Assembly: GCF_005233875.1 (NCBI RefSeq)
Contig: NZ_SZPZ01000001.1
Location: 620,001-684,000, forward strand
Direction of reading: 5' to 3'
Length of the DNA: 64,000 nt
Source of the DNA: Kribbella jiaozuonensis
GTDB taxonomy: Bacteria > Actinomycetota > Actinomycetes > Propionibacteriales > Kribbellaceae
The translations under genes were made by a program, and so were the position numbers. Shown here piece after piece: positions 44,210-52,953 of this stretch (the first letter of the stretch is position 1; every line of letters starts with the position of its first letter). The notes under the pieces were generated by a model. The model saw only the letters and a program-made list of their open reading frames with translations, was not told the DNA's origin and ran no database searches.

Positions 44210-44658
44210 TCCGCCTCCACGCCCTCCTGTTACGGGCGGGCTCGCCATTCGCCCAACTCTGGTTCCGGATCCGCAGACCCACCACGTTCGGCGTGAAGGC
44301 TCTTGTGCGGCAGGCGGACGGCCGCTTCCTCGCCGTCCGCCACTCGTACGCCGACACCCGCCGCTGGGCCCTCCCCGGCGGAGGCTACAAACCCACCCGC
44401 GAAACCCCCACGGAAGCAGCCGCTCGCGAACTCCGCGAAGAGCTATCCATCGCCTTGCCGGCCGCAGCCTTTACCGTGCTCGATACGACCGTCACCACGC
44501 TCGAAGGTAAGCACGACACCCTCACGATCCTCACCGCAGTCGCGCCGTCCGATGCCTTCACGCTCTCACCGGAGATCGCCGAGGCCCGCTGGTTGACGGA
44601 CCTCGACGAGCTGGGCGACGCGCCGCTCTCACGGTGGCTGGTCAGAGCGCTCGGGTGA
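44206..44658 (+). CDS. Nudix hydrolase
   Basis: A 150-residue Nudix protein. The box runs [23 protein letters not shown], broken here as GGGYKPTRE then [10 protein letters not shown], and keeps the REUXEE core. A basic N-terminal segment precedes it. The TTG start overlaps the SDR stop, so the gene is translated with the acyl-CoA operon; the substrate cannot be deduced, although hydrolysis of a CoA derivative would fit the context. Confidence 0.85.
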   Translation: MIRLHALLLRAGSPFAQLWFRIRRPTTFGVKALVRQADGRFLAVRHSYADTRRWALPGGGYKPTRETPTEAAARELREELSIALPAAAFTVLDTTVTTLEGKHDTLTILTAVAPSDAFTLSPEIAEARWLTDLDELGDAPLSRWLVRALG

Positions 44659-44659
44659 T

Positions 44660-45805
44660 TCACCACTCGGCGAACGAGCCGTCCTCGTGTCGCAGGATCG
44701 GGGAGCGCCAGCGGTGGGGGTTGGCGGCGGCTTCGCGGACCACCTCTTCGTTGACCTCGATCCCGAGCCCGGGACCGGTCGGTCGCTCGACGTGTCCGTC
44801 GGTGAACGTGAAGACGCCGGGGTCCACCAAGTAGTCGAGCAGTTCGTTGCCGCCGCCGTACTCGATTCCCAGGCTCTGTTCCTGGATCAGGAAGTTCGGT
44901 GTCGCGAAGTCGATCTGCAGGCTGGCGGCCAGCGTGATCGGACCGAGTGGGCAGTGCGGCGCGACGTTCACGTCGTACGCCTCGGCCATCGCCGCGATCC
45001 GCCGTACTTCGGAGACGCCGCCGGCATGCGAGATATCCGGCTGCGCGACCGCGATCCCGGTCGTCAGCACATCCCGGAAGTCCCACCGCGAGAACAGCCG
45101 CTCACCGGTCGCGATCGGAATACTCGTCGACTCCGTGATCCGGCGCAGATCGCGCGAGTACTCCGGCGTCACCGGCTCCTCGACGAACAACGGAAGCAGC
45201 GGCTCGAGCAACGGCAGGAGCTGGCGGGTGGCCGCCGTACTCAACCGTCCGTGGAAGTCCAGCGCGATATCAACGCCATCACCCGACGCACTCCGCAACG
45301 CCTCCACTCGCGACGCCATCCGCCGCAGATCAGCCGCACCCGGAATCGGCGGCAGCGCCTCCGACACATTGATCTTCACCGCGGTGAACCCGCTGGCGAC
45401 CTTCGCCTGTGCGTCGTCGACAAGCGCAGCGTTGTCCACCCCGTGCGCCCACGTATACATCCGAACCCGCTCCCGCACCGGCCCGCCGAGCAACTCATGC
45501 ACCGGTACGCCGTGATGCCGCCCCTTGATGTCCCACAACGCCTGGTCGATCCCCGCCAGCGCACTCGACAGCACCGCACCACCGCGATAGAACCCACCCT
45601 TGGCCAGCACCTGCCAGTGCTCCTCGATCCGCAACGGATCCGCCCCGACCAGATACTCCATACAGGCCGCAACCGCCCCCTGCACAGCCTCAGCCCGCCC
45701 CTCAACAATCGGCTCCCCCCAGCCACTGATCCCCTCATCAGTATCAATCCGCAGAAACTGCCACCGCGGCGCCACCAGAAACGTCTCGTACCCCACAATT
45801 TTCAC
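44660..45805 (-). CDS. dgoD: D-galactonate dehydratase, enolase superfamily
   Basis: A 381-residue enzyme that dehydrates D-galactonate to 2-dehydro-3-deoxygalactonate in the De Ley-Doudoroff route. It follows the E. coli DgoD pattern closely: PRWQFLRIDTDEGI, WGEPIVEGRA, GFYRGGAVLSSALAGIDQALWD, DFHGRLS, VEEPV, ATGERLFSRWDF, QPDISHAGG, APHCPLGPI and a final WRSPILRHEDGSFAEW. Metal ligands (Asp, Glu, Glu) and the catalytic His pair are present. No other galactonate genes are adjacent. Convergent with the Nudix gene; GTG start. Confidence 0.88.
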   Translation of the reverse strand: MKIVGYETFLVAPRWQFLRIDTDEGISGWGEPIVEGRAEAVQGAVAACMEYLVGADPLRIEEHWQVLAKGGFYRGGAVLSSALAGIDQALWDIKGRHHGVPVHELLGGPVRERVRMYTWAHGVDNAALVDDAQAKVASGFTAVKINVSEALPPIPGAADLRRMASRVEALRSASGDGVDIALDFHGRLSTAATRQLLPLLEPLLPLFVEEPVTPEYSRDLRRITESTSIPIATGERLFSRWDFRDVLTTGIAVAQPDISHAGGVSEVRRIAAMAEAYDVNVAPHCPLGPITLAASLQIDFATPNFLIQEQSLGIEYGGGNELLDYLVDPGVFTFTDGHVERPTGPGLGIEVNEEVVREAAANPHRWRSPILRHEDGSFAEW

Positions 45806-45923
45806 GTTTCAACCCTAGTCAACTTCCCCTGTGGACAACCGACTGACGGTGTCGGAACCGCTGTACTTTCTCCGCCGATCAACGGGAAGGCGGTGTCAGA
45901 CAAATATGTACTACTCTGGATCC

Positions 45924-46196
45924 ATGGCTGAGGTACCGATCCGTACGCTGAATCAGGAAACGGCCCGGGTGCTGGCGCGGGTGAAGCAGGGCGAGGAGAT
46001 CGAGATCACCGAGCGCGGTGTTGTCATCGCGCGCCTCGTTCCGGTCAAGCCGTCGCCAACGGCGCGGCTGCTCGCCACCGGGAGTTTCCGGCCCGCTCGG
46101 CTGACCAGACCTTTCTCGCGACCGAAGGGCGAGATCAGGACCGACGACGAGGCGGGCGAGCTGCTCGAGCAGATGCGCGACGAGGAGCGCTACTGA
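45924..46196 (+). CDS. PHD/YefM-type antitoxin of a VapC toxin
   Basis: A 90-residue antitoxin: EVPIRTLNQETARVLARVKQGEEIEITERGVVIARLVP (the DNA-binding beta-helix domain, in pieces IRTLNQET and GEEIEITERG), followed by an unstructured C-terminal tail that would wrap the toxin. TACTCT lies six bases before ATG 45924, so the mRNA is probably leaderless; an in-frame ATG at 45906 is the alternative. The stop overlaps the toxin start as TGATG, ensuring coupled synthesis. Confidence 0.88.
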   Translation: MAEVPIRTLNQETARVLARVKQGEEIEITERGVVIARLVPVKPSPTARLLATGSFRPARLTRPFSRPKGEIRTDDEAGELLEQMRDEERY

Positions 46197-46597
46197 TGAT
46201 CTACCTGGACACCGCCGCGCTGGTGAAGCTCGTCCGCCGGGAGACGGAGTCGGACGAACTCGTCGGCTGGCTGAACGAGCAGGTCGATCGGATCTTCGTC
46301 TCGTCGGCGCTGGTCGAGGTCGAGTTACCCCGTGCTCTCCGGCGCTCCGAACCGGCGCGGCTCACCGAGGTTCCGTCCGTGCTTGCGCAGATCTCCGTCT
46401 ATGACGTCGACGAGACGGTTCGTGCGACTGCCGCCGGTTATCAGGATCCGTGGATCCGTTCTCTCGACGCGATTCACCTTGCGACGGCGGACGCCATTCT
46501 GGGCGATGACGTGACGTCGTTCGTCACGTACGACCGGCGTCTGCTGGCGTCGGCCAAGGCGATCGGGCTGCCCGTCGTCAGCCCCGGGATGTCCTGA
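46196..46597 (+). CDS. VapC-type PIN-domain toxin
   Basis: A 133-residue PIN-domain RNase. The acidic active-site residues are Asp5 in IYLDTAALVK, Glu in SALVEVELPRAL, Asp in SLDAIHLATA and Asp in TYDRRLL. VapC toxins cut tRNAs or rRNA when antitoxin is lost. The tightly overlapping PHD/PIN pair is a typical chromosomal toxin-antitoxin locus, next to two decayed genes. Confidence 0.9.
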   Translation: MIYLDTAALVKLVRRETESDELVGWLNEQVDRIFVSSALVEVELPRALRRSEPARLTEVPSVLAQISVYDVDETVRATAAGYQDPWIRSLDAIHLATADAILGDDVTSFVTYDRRLLASAKAIGLPVVSPGMS

Positions 46598-46599
46598 GG

Positions 46600-46882
46600 T
46601 CAGCGGGTGGGTGGGGTGATGGCGCGGGGTGGGTCGAAGAGATCGCTGGGTTGGTAGGGCTTGTGGATGCCTTGCTGGATCAAGTCGAGGGTGATGCCGT
46701 CGGCGCGACGTCGGGTGGTGCCGTCGTCGGTGGGGAAGGTGTGGTCGACTGTGCAGTAGTCGGACGTGATCCGGACGGGGTACGACGCGGCACGGGTGTG
46801 GAGTCAGCAAGCGGACGTCCGATGGCGCGGCGGCCGCGTGCTTGGACAGGCTGTCCGCGATCTGCTTCTCGGATGCGTCCAT
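46600..46882 (-). pseudogene. Remnant of the gene that follows an ECF sigma factor
   Basis: ATG 46882 opens MDASEKQIADSLSKHAAAAPS, a plausible N-terminus for a partner gene, and overlaps the sigma remnant stop as TGATG. After about 30 residues the frame breaks. A different frame then encodes DYCTVDHTFPTDDGTTRRRADG to a stop at 46600. The coding pieces together look like a small protein disrupted by one or more frameshifts. I do not recognise the family. Confidence 0.5.
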
Positions 46883-47140
46883 CAGCCCTTGACCTCCTCG
46901 GCCCCGATGGTGGTGCGCAGGCTCGCCAGCGCACGGTGGGGACGGTCGCGGGCTCGCTGCTTGGCCGGCAGTGTCGCGCACAGCGCCACACCGCGTCCTG
47001 TTCCGCCTGTGTGTCCGAGTGGTCCGGGCTCGTCGCCGCACTATCGACGTCCTCGGCGGGTGTCTCCCGGCGGGGTACGCGAACCTCAGCAGCGCAGCCC
47101 CGCGCTGTGTGACCCAGTCGTCGAAGTCGGGCATCTCCAT
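46882..47140 (-). pseudogene. Remnant of a SigE-type ECF sigma factor
   Basis: ATG 47140 begins MEMPDFDDWVTQRGAALLRFAY, the start of SigE-family ECF sigma factors. The expected region 2 then jumps to GGRHPPR-type residues in one frame, EDVDSAATSPDHSDTQAEQDAVWR in another, LCATLPAKQRA in a third, and ends ALASLRTTIGAEEVKG. Most of regions 2 and 4 is deleted, so the gene is dead. It lies beside a toxin-antitoxin pair. Confidence 0.65.
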
Positions 47141-47191
47141 CCGGCACCTCCCACTCTGATCACGTCATGGAAGGGCCGAACGTTGCAAACC

Positions 47192-48418
47192 TCAGTCCGG
47201 CTCGGGGAGAGAGGGGGTGGGGAGGGCCAGCTTCTCGTCTGGTTTGGCGGCCAGTACGTCGTTTACGTATGAGCGGGCTGCTTCCATTGTGTCGACCTCG
47301 TGGCCGGCTTGTTCGGAGAGGAACCAGCGGTGTTCCAGGACCTCGTGGAAGACCTCGGCGGGTTCGAGTTTGCGCTTCAGGTCGCGGGGAACGGAGCGGA
47401 CGACCGGTTCGAAGACCTCGGTCAGCCACTGGTGGGCGACGATTTCCTCGTCCTCGTTCTGCTGGTCGGTGGCAGCGGCGAAGGCGTCCAGGTCGTTGAG
47501 CAGCCGGCGCGCCTGGTTCTCTTCGACGTCCAGACCGGTGAGGCGAAGCAGCCGGCGGGAGTGGTGGCCGGCGTCCACGACCTTCGGCTGGATGCGGACC
47601 TGGCTGCCGTCCCAGTCGGTGATGATGTCGATCTCGGCGACGTCGAAGCCGAGCTCGTTCAGCCGCCGGATCCGCGAGTCGAGCCGGTGCATCTCGTCGG
47701 TGGCGAACTCCTCCGGCGCGGTCAGCTCGGCCCACAGCGCCTCGTACCGCTTCTGGATCGACTCGACCGTCTCCTGCGGGTCGATCGACTCGTCGAGCAG
47801 ACCGCCCTCCTGCAGGTCGAGCAGTTCGCCGAACAGGTTGATCTCCGCGGTGTAGAGGTCGTGCGCCCGCTGCCCGTCTGAGATGTCCTGGTGCAGCTCG
47901 CCGGTCTCGGCGTCCACCAGGTACGCCGCGAACGCGCCCGCGTCCCGCCGGAACAGTGTGTTCGACAGCGAGCAGTCGCCCCAGAAGAACCCGAGCAGGT
48001 GCAGCCGAACGATCAGCGCGACCAGTGCGTCGATCAGCCGGTTGACCGTGTCCGGCCGCAGCGTGCTGGAGAACAGCGCGCGGTACGGCAGGGAGAACTG
48101 CAGGTGCCGGGTGATCAGGATCGAGTCGATCGGCTCGCCGTCGCGATCGATCCGGTCGGTGATCACGCCGACGGGCTCGACGGACGGGGCCTCCAGGCGT
48201 TCGAGGTCGCGGAGCAGGCGGTACTCGTGCATCGCCAGGTGCTCGAGGACCTCCTTGATCGCGTACACCGTGCCGTTGACCCGGACGAAGCGGACGACGT
48301 GCCGCGAGATACCGCGCGGCAGCGCGACCAACTGGTCCTCGGGCCAGTCCTCCAGCGGGACGTCCCAGGGGAGCGACAGCAGGCCGGTGTCCGGGCGGGT
48401 GGCGACGAATCGGGGCAC
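47192..48418 (-). CDS. DUF4032 protein with kinase-like fold
   Basis: A 408-residue cytoplasmic protein conserved in actinobacteria. It has a kinase-like core: VYAIKEVLEHLAMHEYRLLRDLE (Lys and Glu of the nucleotide site) and HLLGFFWGDCSLSNTLFR resembling the HxDxxxxN loop, but with Cys following Asp. YLVDAETGELH may be the DFG equivalent. The C-terminal 170 residues are the DUF4032 part proper. No substrate is known. Its GTG start faces the LacI gene. Confidence 0.75.
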   Translation of the reverse strand: MPRFVATRPDTGLLSLPWDVPLEDWPEDQLVALPRGISRHVVRFVRVNGTVYAIKEVLEHLAMHEYRLLRDLERLEAPSVEPVGVITDRIDRDGEPIDSILITRHLQFSLPYRALFSSTLRPDTVNRLIDALVALIVRLHLLGFFWGDCSLSNTLFRRDAGAFAAYLVDAETGELHQDISDGQRAHDLYTAEINLFGELLDLQEGGLLDESIDPQETVESIQKRYEALWAELTAPEEFATDEMHRLDSRIRRLNELGFDVAEIDIITDWDGSQVRIQPKVVDAGHHSRRLLRLTGLDVEENQARRLLNDLDAFAAATDQQNEDEEIVAHQWLTEVFEPVVRSVPRDLKRKLEPAEVFHEVLEHRWFLSEQAGHEVDTMEAARSYVNDVLAAKPDEKLALPTPSLPEPD

Positions 48419-48460
48419 GGTTCCCAGTCTGTCAGGAATCCTGAGGGTTCAGCGAGGTAC

Positions 48461-48480
48461 GCAAGTGCTTGCAAATTCTT
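48461..48480. promoter_or_regulatory. LacI-family operator upstream of lacI
   Basis: GCAAGTGCTTGC is a perfect inverted repeat with a two-base centre, and TTCTTGC follows within eight bases as a second half site. It lies 27 bases before the LacI gene. CTTGCAA-type sites are those used by actinobacterial maltose and alpha-glucoside LacI repressors. A nearby TCAGGA-A-TCCTGA palindrome (48432-48444) may be separate. Confidence 0.65.
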
Positions 48481-48506
48481 GCGTGATTGGGCGTAGAGTT
48501 TGCGGC

Positions 48507-49499
48507 ATGACTCGACGACTTGCAGAGGTGGCCAAGAAGGTCGGCGTCAGCGAGGCCACCGTCAGCCGCGTCCTGAACGGGAAGCCGGGCGTCTCCGAGG
48601 CGACCCGTGAAGCGGTGCTCACCGCCCTCGACGTGCTGGGGTACGAGCGTCCCACGCAGCTGCGCGGTGATCGCGCCCGGCTGGTCGGTCTGGTCCTGCC
48701 GGAGTTGCAGAACCCGATCTTCCCCGCGTTCGCCGAGGTCGTCGGCGGCGCGCTCGCGCAGCAAGGTTTCACGTCCTTGCTCTGCACCCGCACGGTCGGC
48801 GGCGTGTCCGAGGCCGACTACGTGGATCTGCTCCTCCAGCAGCAGGTGTCGGGCGTCGTGTTCGCCGGCGGTTTCTACGCCCAGGCGGACGCGCCGCACC
48901 AGCACTACGAGCTGATCCAGGAGCGCAAGCTGCCGACCGTCCTGGTCAACGCGGCGGTCGACCACCTCGGGTTCCCGCAGGTGTCGTCGGACGACTACGT
49001 CGCGGCGGAGATGGCGATCGGCCACCTGCGAGCGCTCGGTCACCAGCGGATCGGGATGGTGCTCGGCCCGCGTGACCACATCCCCTCGCGCCGCAAGTTG
49101 GAGGCGTACCTGGCCGCGGACGAGGCCGATCCGCAGCTGGTCGAGCACACGATGTTCTCGCTCGAGGGCGGCCACGCGGCCGCGACCCGGCTGGTGAACT
49201 CCGGCGTCACCGGCATCGTCTGTGCCAGCGACATCCTCGCGCTCGGTGCGATCCGCGCCGTACGGCGAGCCGGCCTGAGCGTCCCGGGTGAGGTGTCGGT
49301 GATCGGGTACGACGACTCCGCGATGATGAACTGCACCGACCCGCCGCTCACTACCGTCCGCCAGCCGATCGACGCGATGGGCCGCGCCGCGGTCGACATG
49401 CTGGTCGCGCTGATCGAGCGCGCCGTCGTACCCGCCGACGAGCTGCTCTTCGAGCCGGAGCTCGTCGTCCGCGCCTCGACCGCCCGGGCCCGCATCTAG
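48507..49499 (+). CDS. LacI-family repressor, probable alpha-glucoside regulator
   Basis: A 330-residue repressor. RRLAEVAKKVGVSEATVSRVLN is the helix-turn-helix with hinge, and the remaining periplasmic-binding fold includes LVGLVLPELQNPIFP, GVVFAGGF, SDDYVAAEMAIGHL and ALGAIRAVRRAGLSVPGEV. Placed 175 bases before the alpha-glucoside importer operon, which it probably represses. A terminator follows, so the regulator has its own transcript and likely autoregulates. Confidence 0.88.
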   Translation: MTRRLAEVAKKVGVSEATVSRVLNGKPGVSEATREAVLTALDVLGYERPTQLRGDRARLVGLVLPELQNPIFPAFAEVVGGALAQQGFTSLLCTRTVGGVSEADYVDLLLQQQVSGVVFAGGFYAQADAPHQHYELIQERKLPTVLVNAAVDHLGFPQVSSDDYVAAEMAIGHLRALGHQRIGMVLGPRDHIPSRRKLEAYLAADEADPQLVEHTMFSLEGGHAAATRLVNSGVTGIVCASDILALGAIRAVRRAGLSVPGEVSVIGYDDSAMMNCTDPPLTTVRQPIDAMGRAAVDMLVALIERAVVPADELLFEPELVVRASTARARI

Positions 49500-49517
49500 G
49501 CATAACGCAGTACCCCG

Positions 49518-49548
49518 GCAGCCGCTGACCGCTCTGGTCGGCGGCTGC
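49518..49548 (+). terminator. Hairpin terminator after lacI
   Basis: GCAGCCGC and GCGGCTGC pair, with GACC-GCTCT-GGTC nested inside. It lies 19 bases after the LacI stop. Confidence 0.75.
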
Positions 49549-49673
49549 TGTCGCATGTCCTCTAGCGGGTAATCTCCCACGCGAAGTCACGATTTTGCAA
49601 TCTCAGATCGAAGTATTGCGATCATGCGTCCAGTTCCCTACGGTGTCCACACGATCCGAGGGAGAGGGTGGAA

Positions 49674-51041
49674 ATGACGACAACGCGCCGCGGGCTCAGC
49701 CTGCTGCTGGTTGCGGGACTCGGGCTGGTGGCCGCGTCCTGCGGGTCGGGGGACGCGAACAAACCGGCTGCGGACGCCGCCGATGGGCCGGTCACGATCA
49801 CGGTCGGCTGCGAGCCGCCGAAGAGCAATCCGAAGGAGCGTCAGGCCTGGGAGGCGGACGTCGCCACGTTCCAGAAAGCGCATCCGAACATCACCGTCCA
49901 GGGCAAGGACGCGTTCCCCTGCATCAACCCCGACACGTTCCAGGCGAAGCTGGCCGGCGGGACGCAGGAGGATCTCTTCTACGTCTACTACACCGACGTC
50001 CGGAAGATCATCGAGAAGAAGCAGGCCGCCGACATCAGCCAGTACGTCGGCAGCGTCAACGCGGTGAAGGACCTGCGCCCGGACGTGATGGGCGTGTTCA
50101 AGGACGGCGACAAGACGTACGGCCTGCCGCGGAACAACTACAACATGGGCCTGGTCTACAACCGGAAGCTGTTCACGCAGGCCGGTCTGGACCCGGCGAA
50201 CCCGCCGAAGACGTGGGAAGAGGTCCGCGACGCTGCGAAGAAGATCGCGGCGCTCGGCCCGGGGTACGTCGGGTATGGCGAGTACTCCGCCGGCAACACC
50301 GGTGGGTGGCACTTCGCCGCCGAGCTGTACGCGCGGGGCGGGTCGATGGTGAGCGACGACGGGAAGACCGCCGCGTTCAACAGCGACGAGGGTAAGGCGG
50401 TGCTGGAGAACCTGAAGAAGATGCGTTGGGACGACAACTCCATGGGCACGAAGCAGTTGCTCCAGTGGGAGGACCTGATGCGGATGATGGGCGGCGGCAA
50501 GCTCGGGATGATGGTCGGTGCGCCCGATGTCGTGCAGTCGGTCAACAACGACTTCAAGGGCAAGTTCGACGACTACGGCGTCACCGCCGTACCGGAGTCG
50601 GACGGGAAGTCGTCGCTGAGCGGTGGCGACGGGTACATGTTCAACCCGAAGGCGTCGCCGGAGAAGATCAAGGCCGGTCTGCTGTGGCTCGAGTTCCACG
50701 AGCTCACGCCGGGCAAGGGGCAGTTCGACTACGCACGGTCGAAGGAGCAGGGTCGCCCGGTCGGCCTGCCGATCCCGGACCTGTACGGAACCACTGCCCC
50801 CGGCAACGAGATCACTGCCTTGCGCAAGCAGTACGCGACGGTCCCGGTCGACAACTTCGCGCCGTACGTCGCTGCCCAGGGCAACATCACCAACAAGCTC
50901 GAACCGCCCAAGGCGCAGGAGCTGTACGCCGTTCTCGACGTCGCGATGTCCGCCGTCCTCACCCGTAAGGACGCTGACATCAACAAGCTCCTGAGCGACG
51001 CGGAGAGCAAGGCGAACAAGATCCTCGCGAAGAACGCCTGA
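49674..51041 (+). CDS. Sugar ABC transporter substrate-binding lipoprotein
   Basis: A 455-residue MalE-like binding protein. The signal peptide ends at lipobox VAASC near residue 20-24. The two-lobed body has PVTITVGCEPPKSNP, DGDKTYGLPRNNYNMGLVYN and TWEEVRDAAKKIAA, typical of family 1 oligosaccharide binders. It probably carries alpha-glucosides to the permeases encoded next. ATG 49674 is chosen after a GAGGG site; a GTG two codons upstream is possible. TTTTGCAATC/TATTGCGATC repeats at about 49590-49616 may bind the LacI protein. Confidence 0.87.
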   Translation: MTTTRRGLSLLLVAGLGLVAASCGSGDANKPAADAADGPVTITVGCEPPKSNPKERQAWEADVATFQKAHPNITVQGKDAFPCINPDTFQAKLAGGTQEDLFYVYYTDVRKIIEKKQAADISQYVGSVNAVKDLRPDVMGVFKDGDKTYGLPRNNYNMGLVYNRKLFTQAGLDPANPPKTWEEVRDAAKKIAALGPGYVGYGEYSAGNTGGWHFAAELYARGGSMVSDDGKTAAFNSDEGKAVLENLKKMRWDDNSMGTKQLLQWEDLMRMMGGGKLGMMVGAPDVVQSVNNDFKGKFDDYGVTAVPESDGKSSLSGGDGYMFNPKASPEKIKAGLLWLEFHELTPGKGQFDYARSKEQGRPVGLPIPDLYGTTAPGNEITALRKQYATVPVDNFAPYVAAQGNITNKLEPPKAQELYAVLDVAMSAVLTRKDADINKLLSDAESKANKILAKNA

Positions 51042-52078
51042 TGGTCGACGACACCACAACAAACACCCGCCGTCCCCGCTCTGCGGGGGCGGCGGGTGGT
51101 CGGGGAGCGGCCGAGGCCGCCGAGGAACTGCGAGTGGGTTGGGGGTCGGAGAGCCGACCGGTGGTCGGGTCGGACGAACCTCCGATGCCGGACGGTGCGG
51201 GAGCTTTTCGGAGGGCGTTCGGGCGGAACCTCACGGCGTACGGGTTCCTGTGTGGGGCATTGATCTGTTTCGCCTTGTTTTCTTGGTACCCGATGGTGCG
51301 CGAGGTTGTGCTGAGTTTCCAGCAAAACAACTTTGTGGATCCCGGGGTGTGGGTCGGGTTCGACAACTTCCGGACGGTGATCTCGGACCCGGCGTTCCGG
51401 TCCGCGTGGTTGAACACGGCGGCGTTCAGCGGGTTGGCGCTGGTGATCGGCTACGCCGTGCCGTTCGTGCTCGCCGTGGTACTCAACGAGTTGAAGCACG
51501 CGAAGGCGTATCTGCGGTTCGTCGTCTACCTGCCCGTGATGCTGCCGCCGGCGGTCGCCGTACTGCTGTTCAAGTGGTTCTACGATCCGGGCGCGGGCCT
51601 GTTCAACCAGGCACTCGGCGTGGTGAACATCCCGCCGTTGAGCTGGCTGGACTCGACGAGTACGGCGCTCATCAGCCTGGTGATCGTGTCGACCTGGATG
51701 AACCTCGGCACCGGCACGCTGATCTACCTCGCCGCGCTGCAGAGCATCCCCGGTGATCTCTACGAGTCCGCGGAGCTCGACGGCGCCGGCCTGTTCCGCC
51801 GCGTCTGGCACGTGACGGTCCCGCAGACCAAGCTGATCCTGCTGGTCATGCTGCTCCTGCAGATCGTCGCGACGATGCAGGTCTTCATCGAGCCGTACCT
51901 GCTGACCGGCGGCGGGCCCGAGAACGCGACCGTGACGGTCGCCTACCTGATGTACCAGTACGCGTTCAACTTCGGTGACTTCGGCGGCGGCTCCGCCCTC
52001 GGTCTGATGTTGATGATCGTGCTGCTGATCTTCTCCACGGTCTACCTGCGTGTCTCGCGCGAGGAGGACGCCCGATGA
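51041..52078 (+). CDS. Sugar ABC transporter permease, MalF type
   Basis: A 345-residue membrane protein. The first 60 residues are a Gly/Ala/Arg-rich cytoplasmic extension not usual in the family. Six spans follow, with the EAA loop ESAELDGAGLFRRVWHVTVPQ. The start forms TGATG with the binding-protein stop. It pairs with the next permease; no ATPase is encoded, so a shared MsiK-type ATPase elsewhere must drive import, as known in Streptomyces. Confidence 0.88.
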   Translation: MVDDTTTNTRRPRSAGAAGGRGAAEAAEELRVGWGSESRPVVGSDEPPMPDGAGAFRRAFGRNLTAYGFLCGALICFALFSWYPMVREVVLSFQQNNFVDPGVWVGFDNFRTVISDPAFRSAWLNTAAFSGLALVIGYAVPFVLAVVLNELKHAKAYLRFVVYLPVMLPPAVAVLLFKWFYDPGAGLFNQALGVVNIPPLSWLDSTSTALISLVIVSTWMNLGTGTLIYLAALQSIPGDLYESAELDGAGLFRRVWHVTVPQTKLILLVMLLLQIVATMQVFIEPYLLTGGGPENATVTVAYLMYQYAFNFGDFGGGSALGLMLMIVLLIFSTVYLRVSREEDAR

Positions 52079-52944
52079 GGACCTTGGTCTCACCGCTCGC
52101 ACTCCGTACTCCGCGCGGCCGGGTGATCTACTGGACGATCCTGACCGTGACGGTGGTCGGGTTCACCGGCGCGTTCGTGTTCCCGCTCTACTGGATGGTG
52201 ACCGGCGCGCTGAAGTCACCCGACGAGCTCGCGCAGATCCCGCCCAGCTTCTTCCCGAAACACCTCGACCTGCACGTGTACGTCGATGCGTGGGAGCAGC
52301 TCCAGCTGGGAGTCTTCCTGAAGAACACCGTGCTGTACGCCGGTGGCGCGTGGCTGTTCACGCTCGCGATCGACGTGAGTGCCGCGTACGCGTTGTCGAA
52401 GCTGCGGCCGATCTTCGGCAAGCTGGTGCTCGGCGCGATGCTGGCGACGCTGATGATCCCGCCGATGGTCCTGCTGCTGCCGACGTACCTGGTGGCGAAG
52501 GACCTGCCGATCTTCCACGCGAACCTGCTGAACACGCCGTGGGCGATCTGGTTGCCGGCGGCTGCGAACGGGTTCTTCGTGTTCCTGCTGAAGCGGTTCT
52601 TCGACTCGATCCCCCGGGAGCTACTGGAGGCCGCGGAGATCGACGGTGCCTCACCCGGCAGGATCCTGTGGTCGATCGTGCTGCCGGTGTCGCGCCCGAT
52701 CATCGGTGTCGTGTCGATCCTGTCGGTCGTGACGGTCTGGAAGGACTTCGTCTGGCCGCTGCTGGTGTTGCCGGAGACGGACAAGATGTCGATCAGCGTG
52801 GGCATCGCGTCGCTGTCCGCCCAGATGCCGCAGAACGTCCTGATCGCCTCCCTGGTGATCGCCAGCCTGCCCACGATCATCGTCTTCTTCATTTTCCAGC
52901 GCAGCATCATGGCGGGCCTCACAGCCGGAAGCCTCAAGGGTTAA
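52075..52944 (+). CDS. Sugar ABC transporter permease, MalG type
   Basis: A 289-residue membrane protein with six spans. The EAA loop is LLEAAEIDGASPGRILWSIVLPVSRP and FVWPLLVLP lies near the end. It overlaps the upstream permease by ATGA and ends nine bases before the glucosidase gene. Confidence 0.9.
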   Translation: MRTLVSPLALRTPRGRVIYWTILTVTVVGFTGAFVFPLYWMVTGALKSPDELAQIPPSFFPKHLDLHVYVDAWEQLQLGVFLKNTVLYAGGAWLFTLAIDVSAAYALSKLRPIFGKLVLGAMLATLMIPPMVLLLPTYLVAKDLPIFHANLLNTPWAIWLPAAANGFFVFLLKRFFDSIPRELLEAAEIDGASPGRILWSIVLPVSRPIIGVVSILSVVTVWKDFVWPLLVLPETDKMSISVGIASLSAQMPQNVLIASLVIASLPTIIVFFIFQRSIMAGLTAGSLKG

Positions 52945-52953
52945 GGAGATTTT

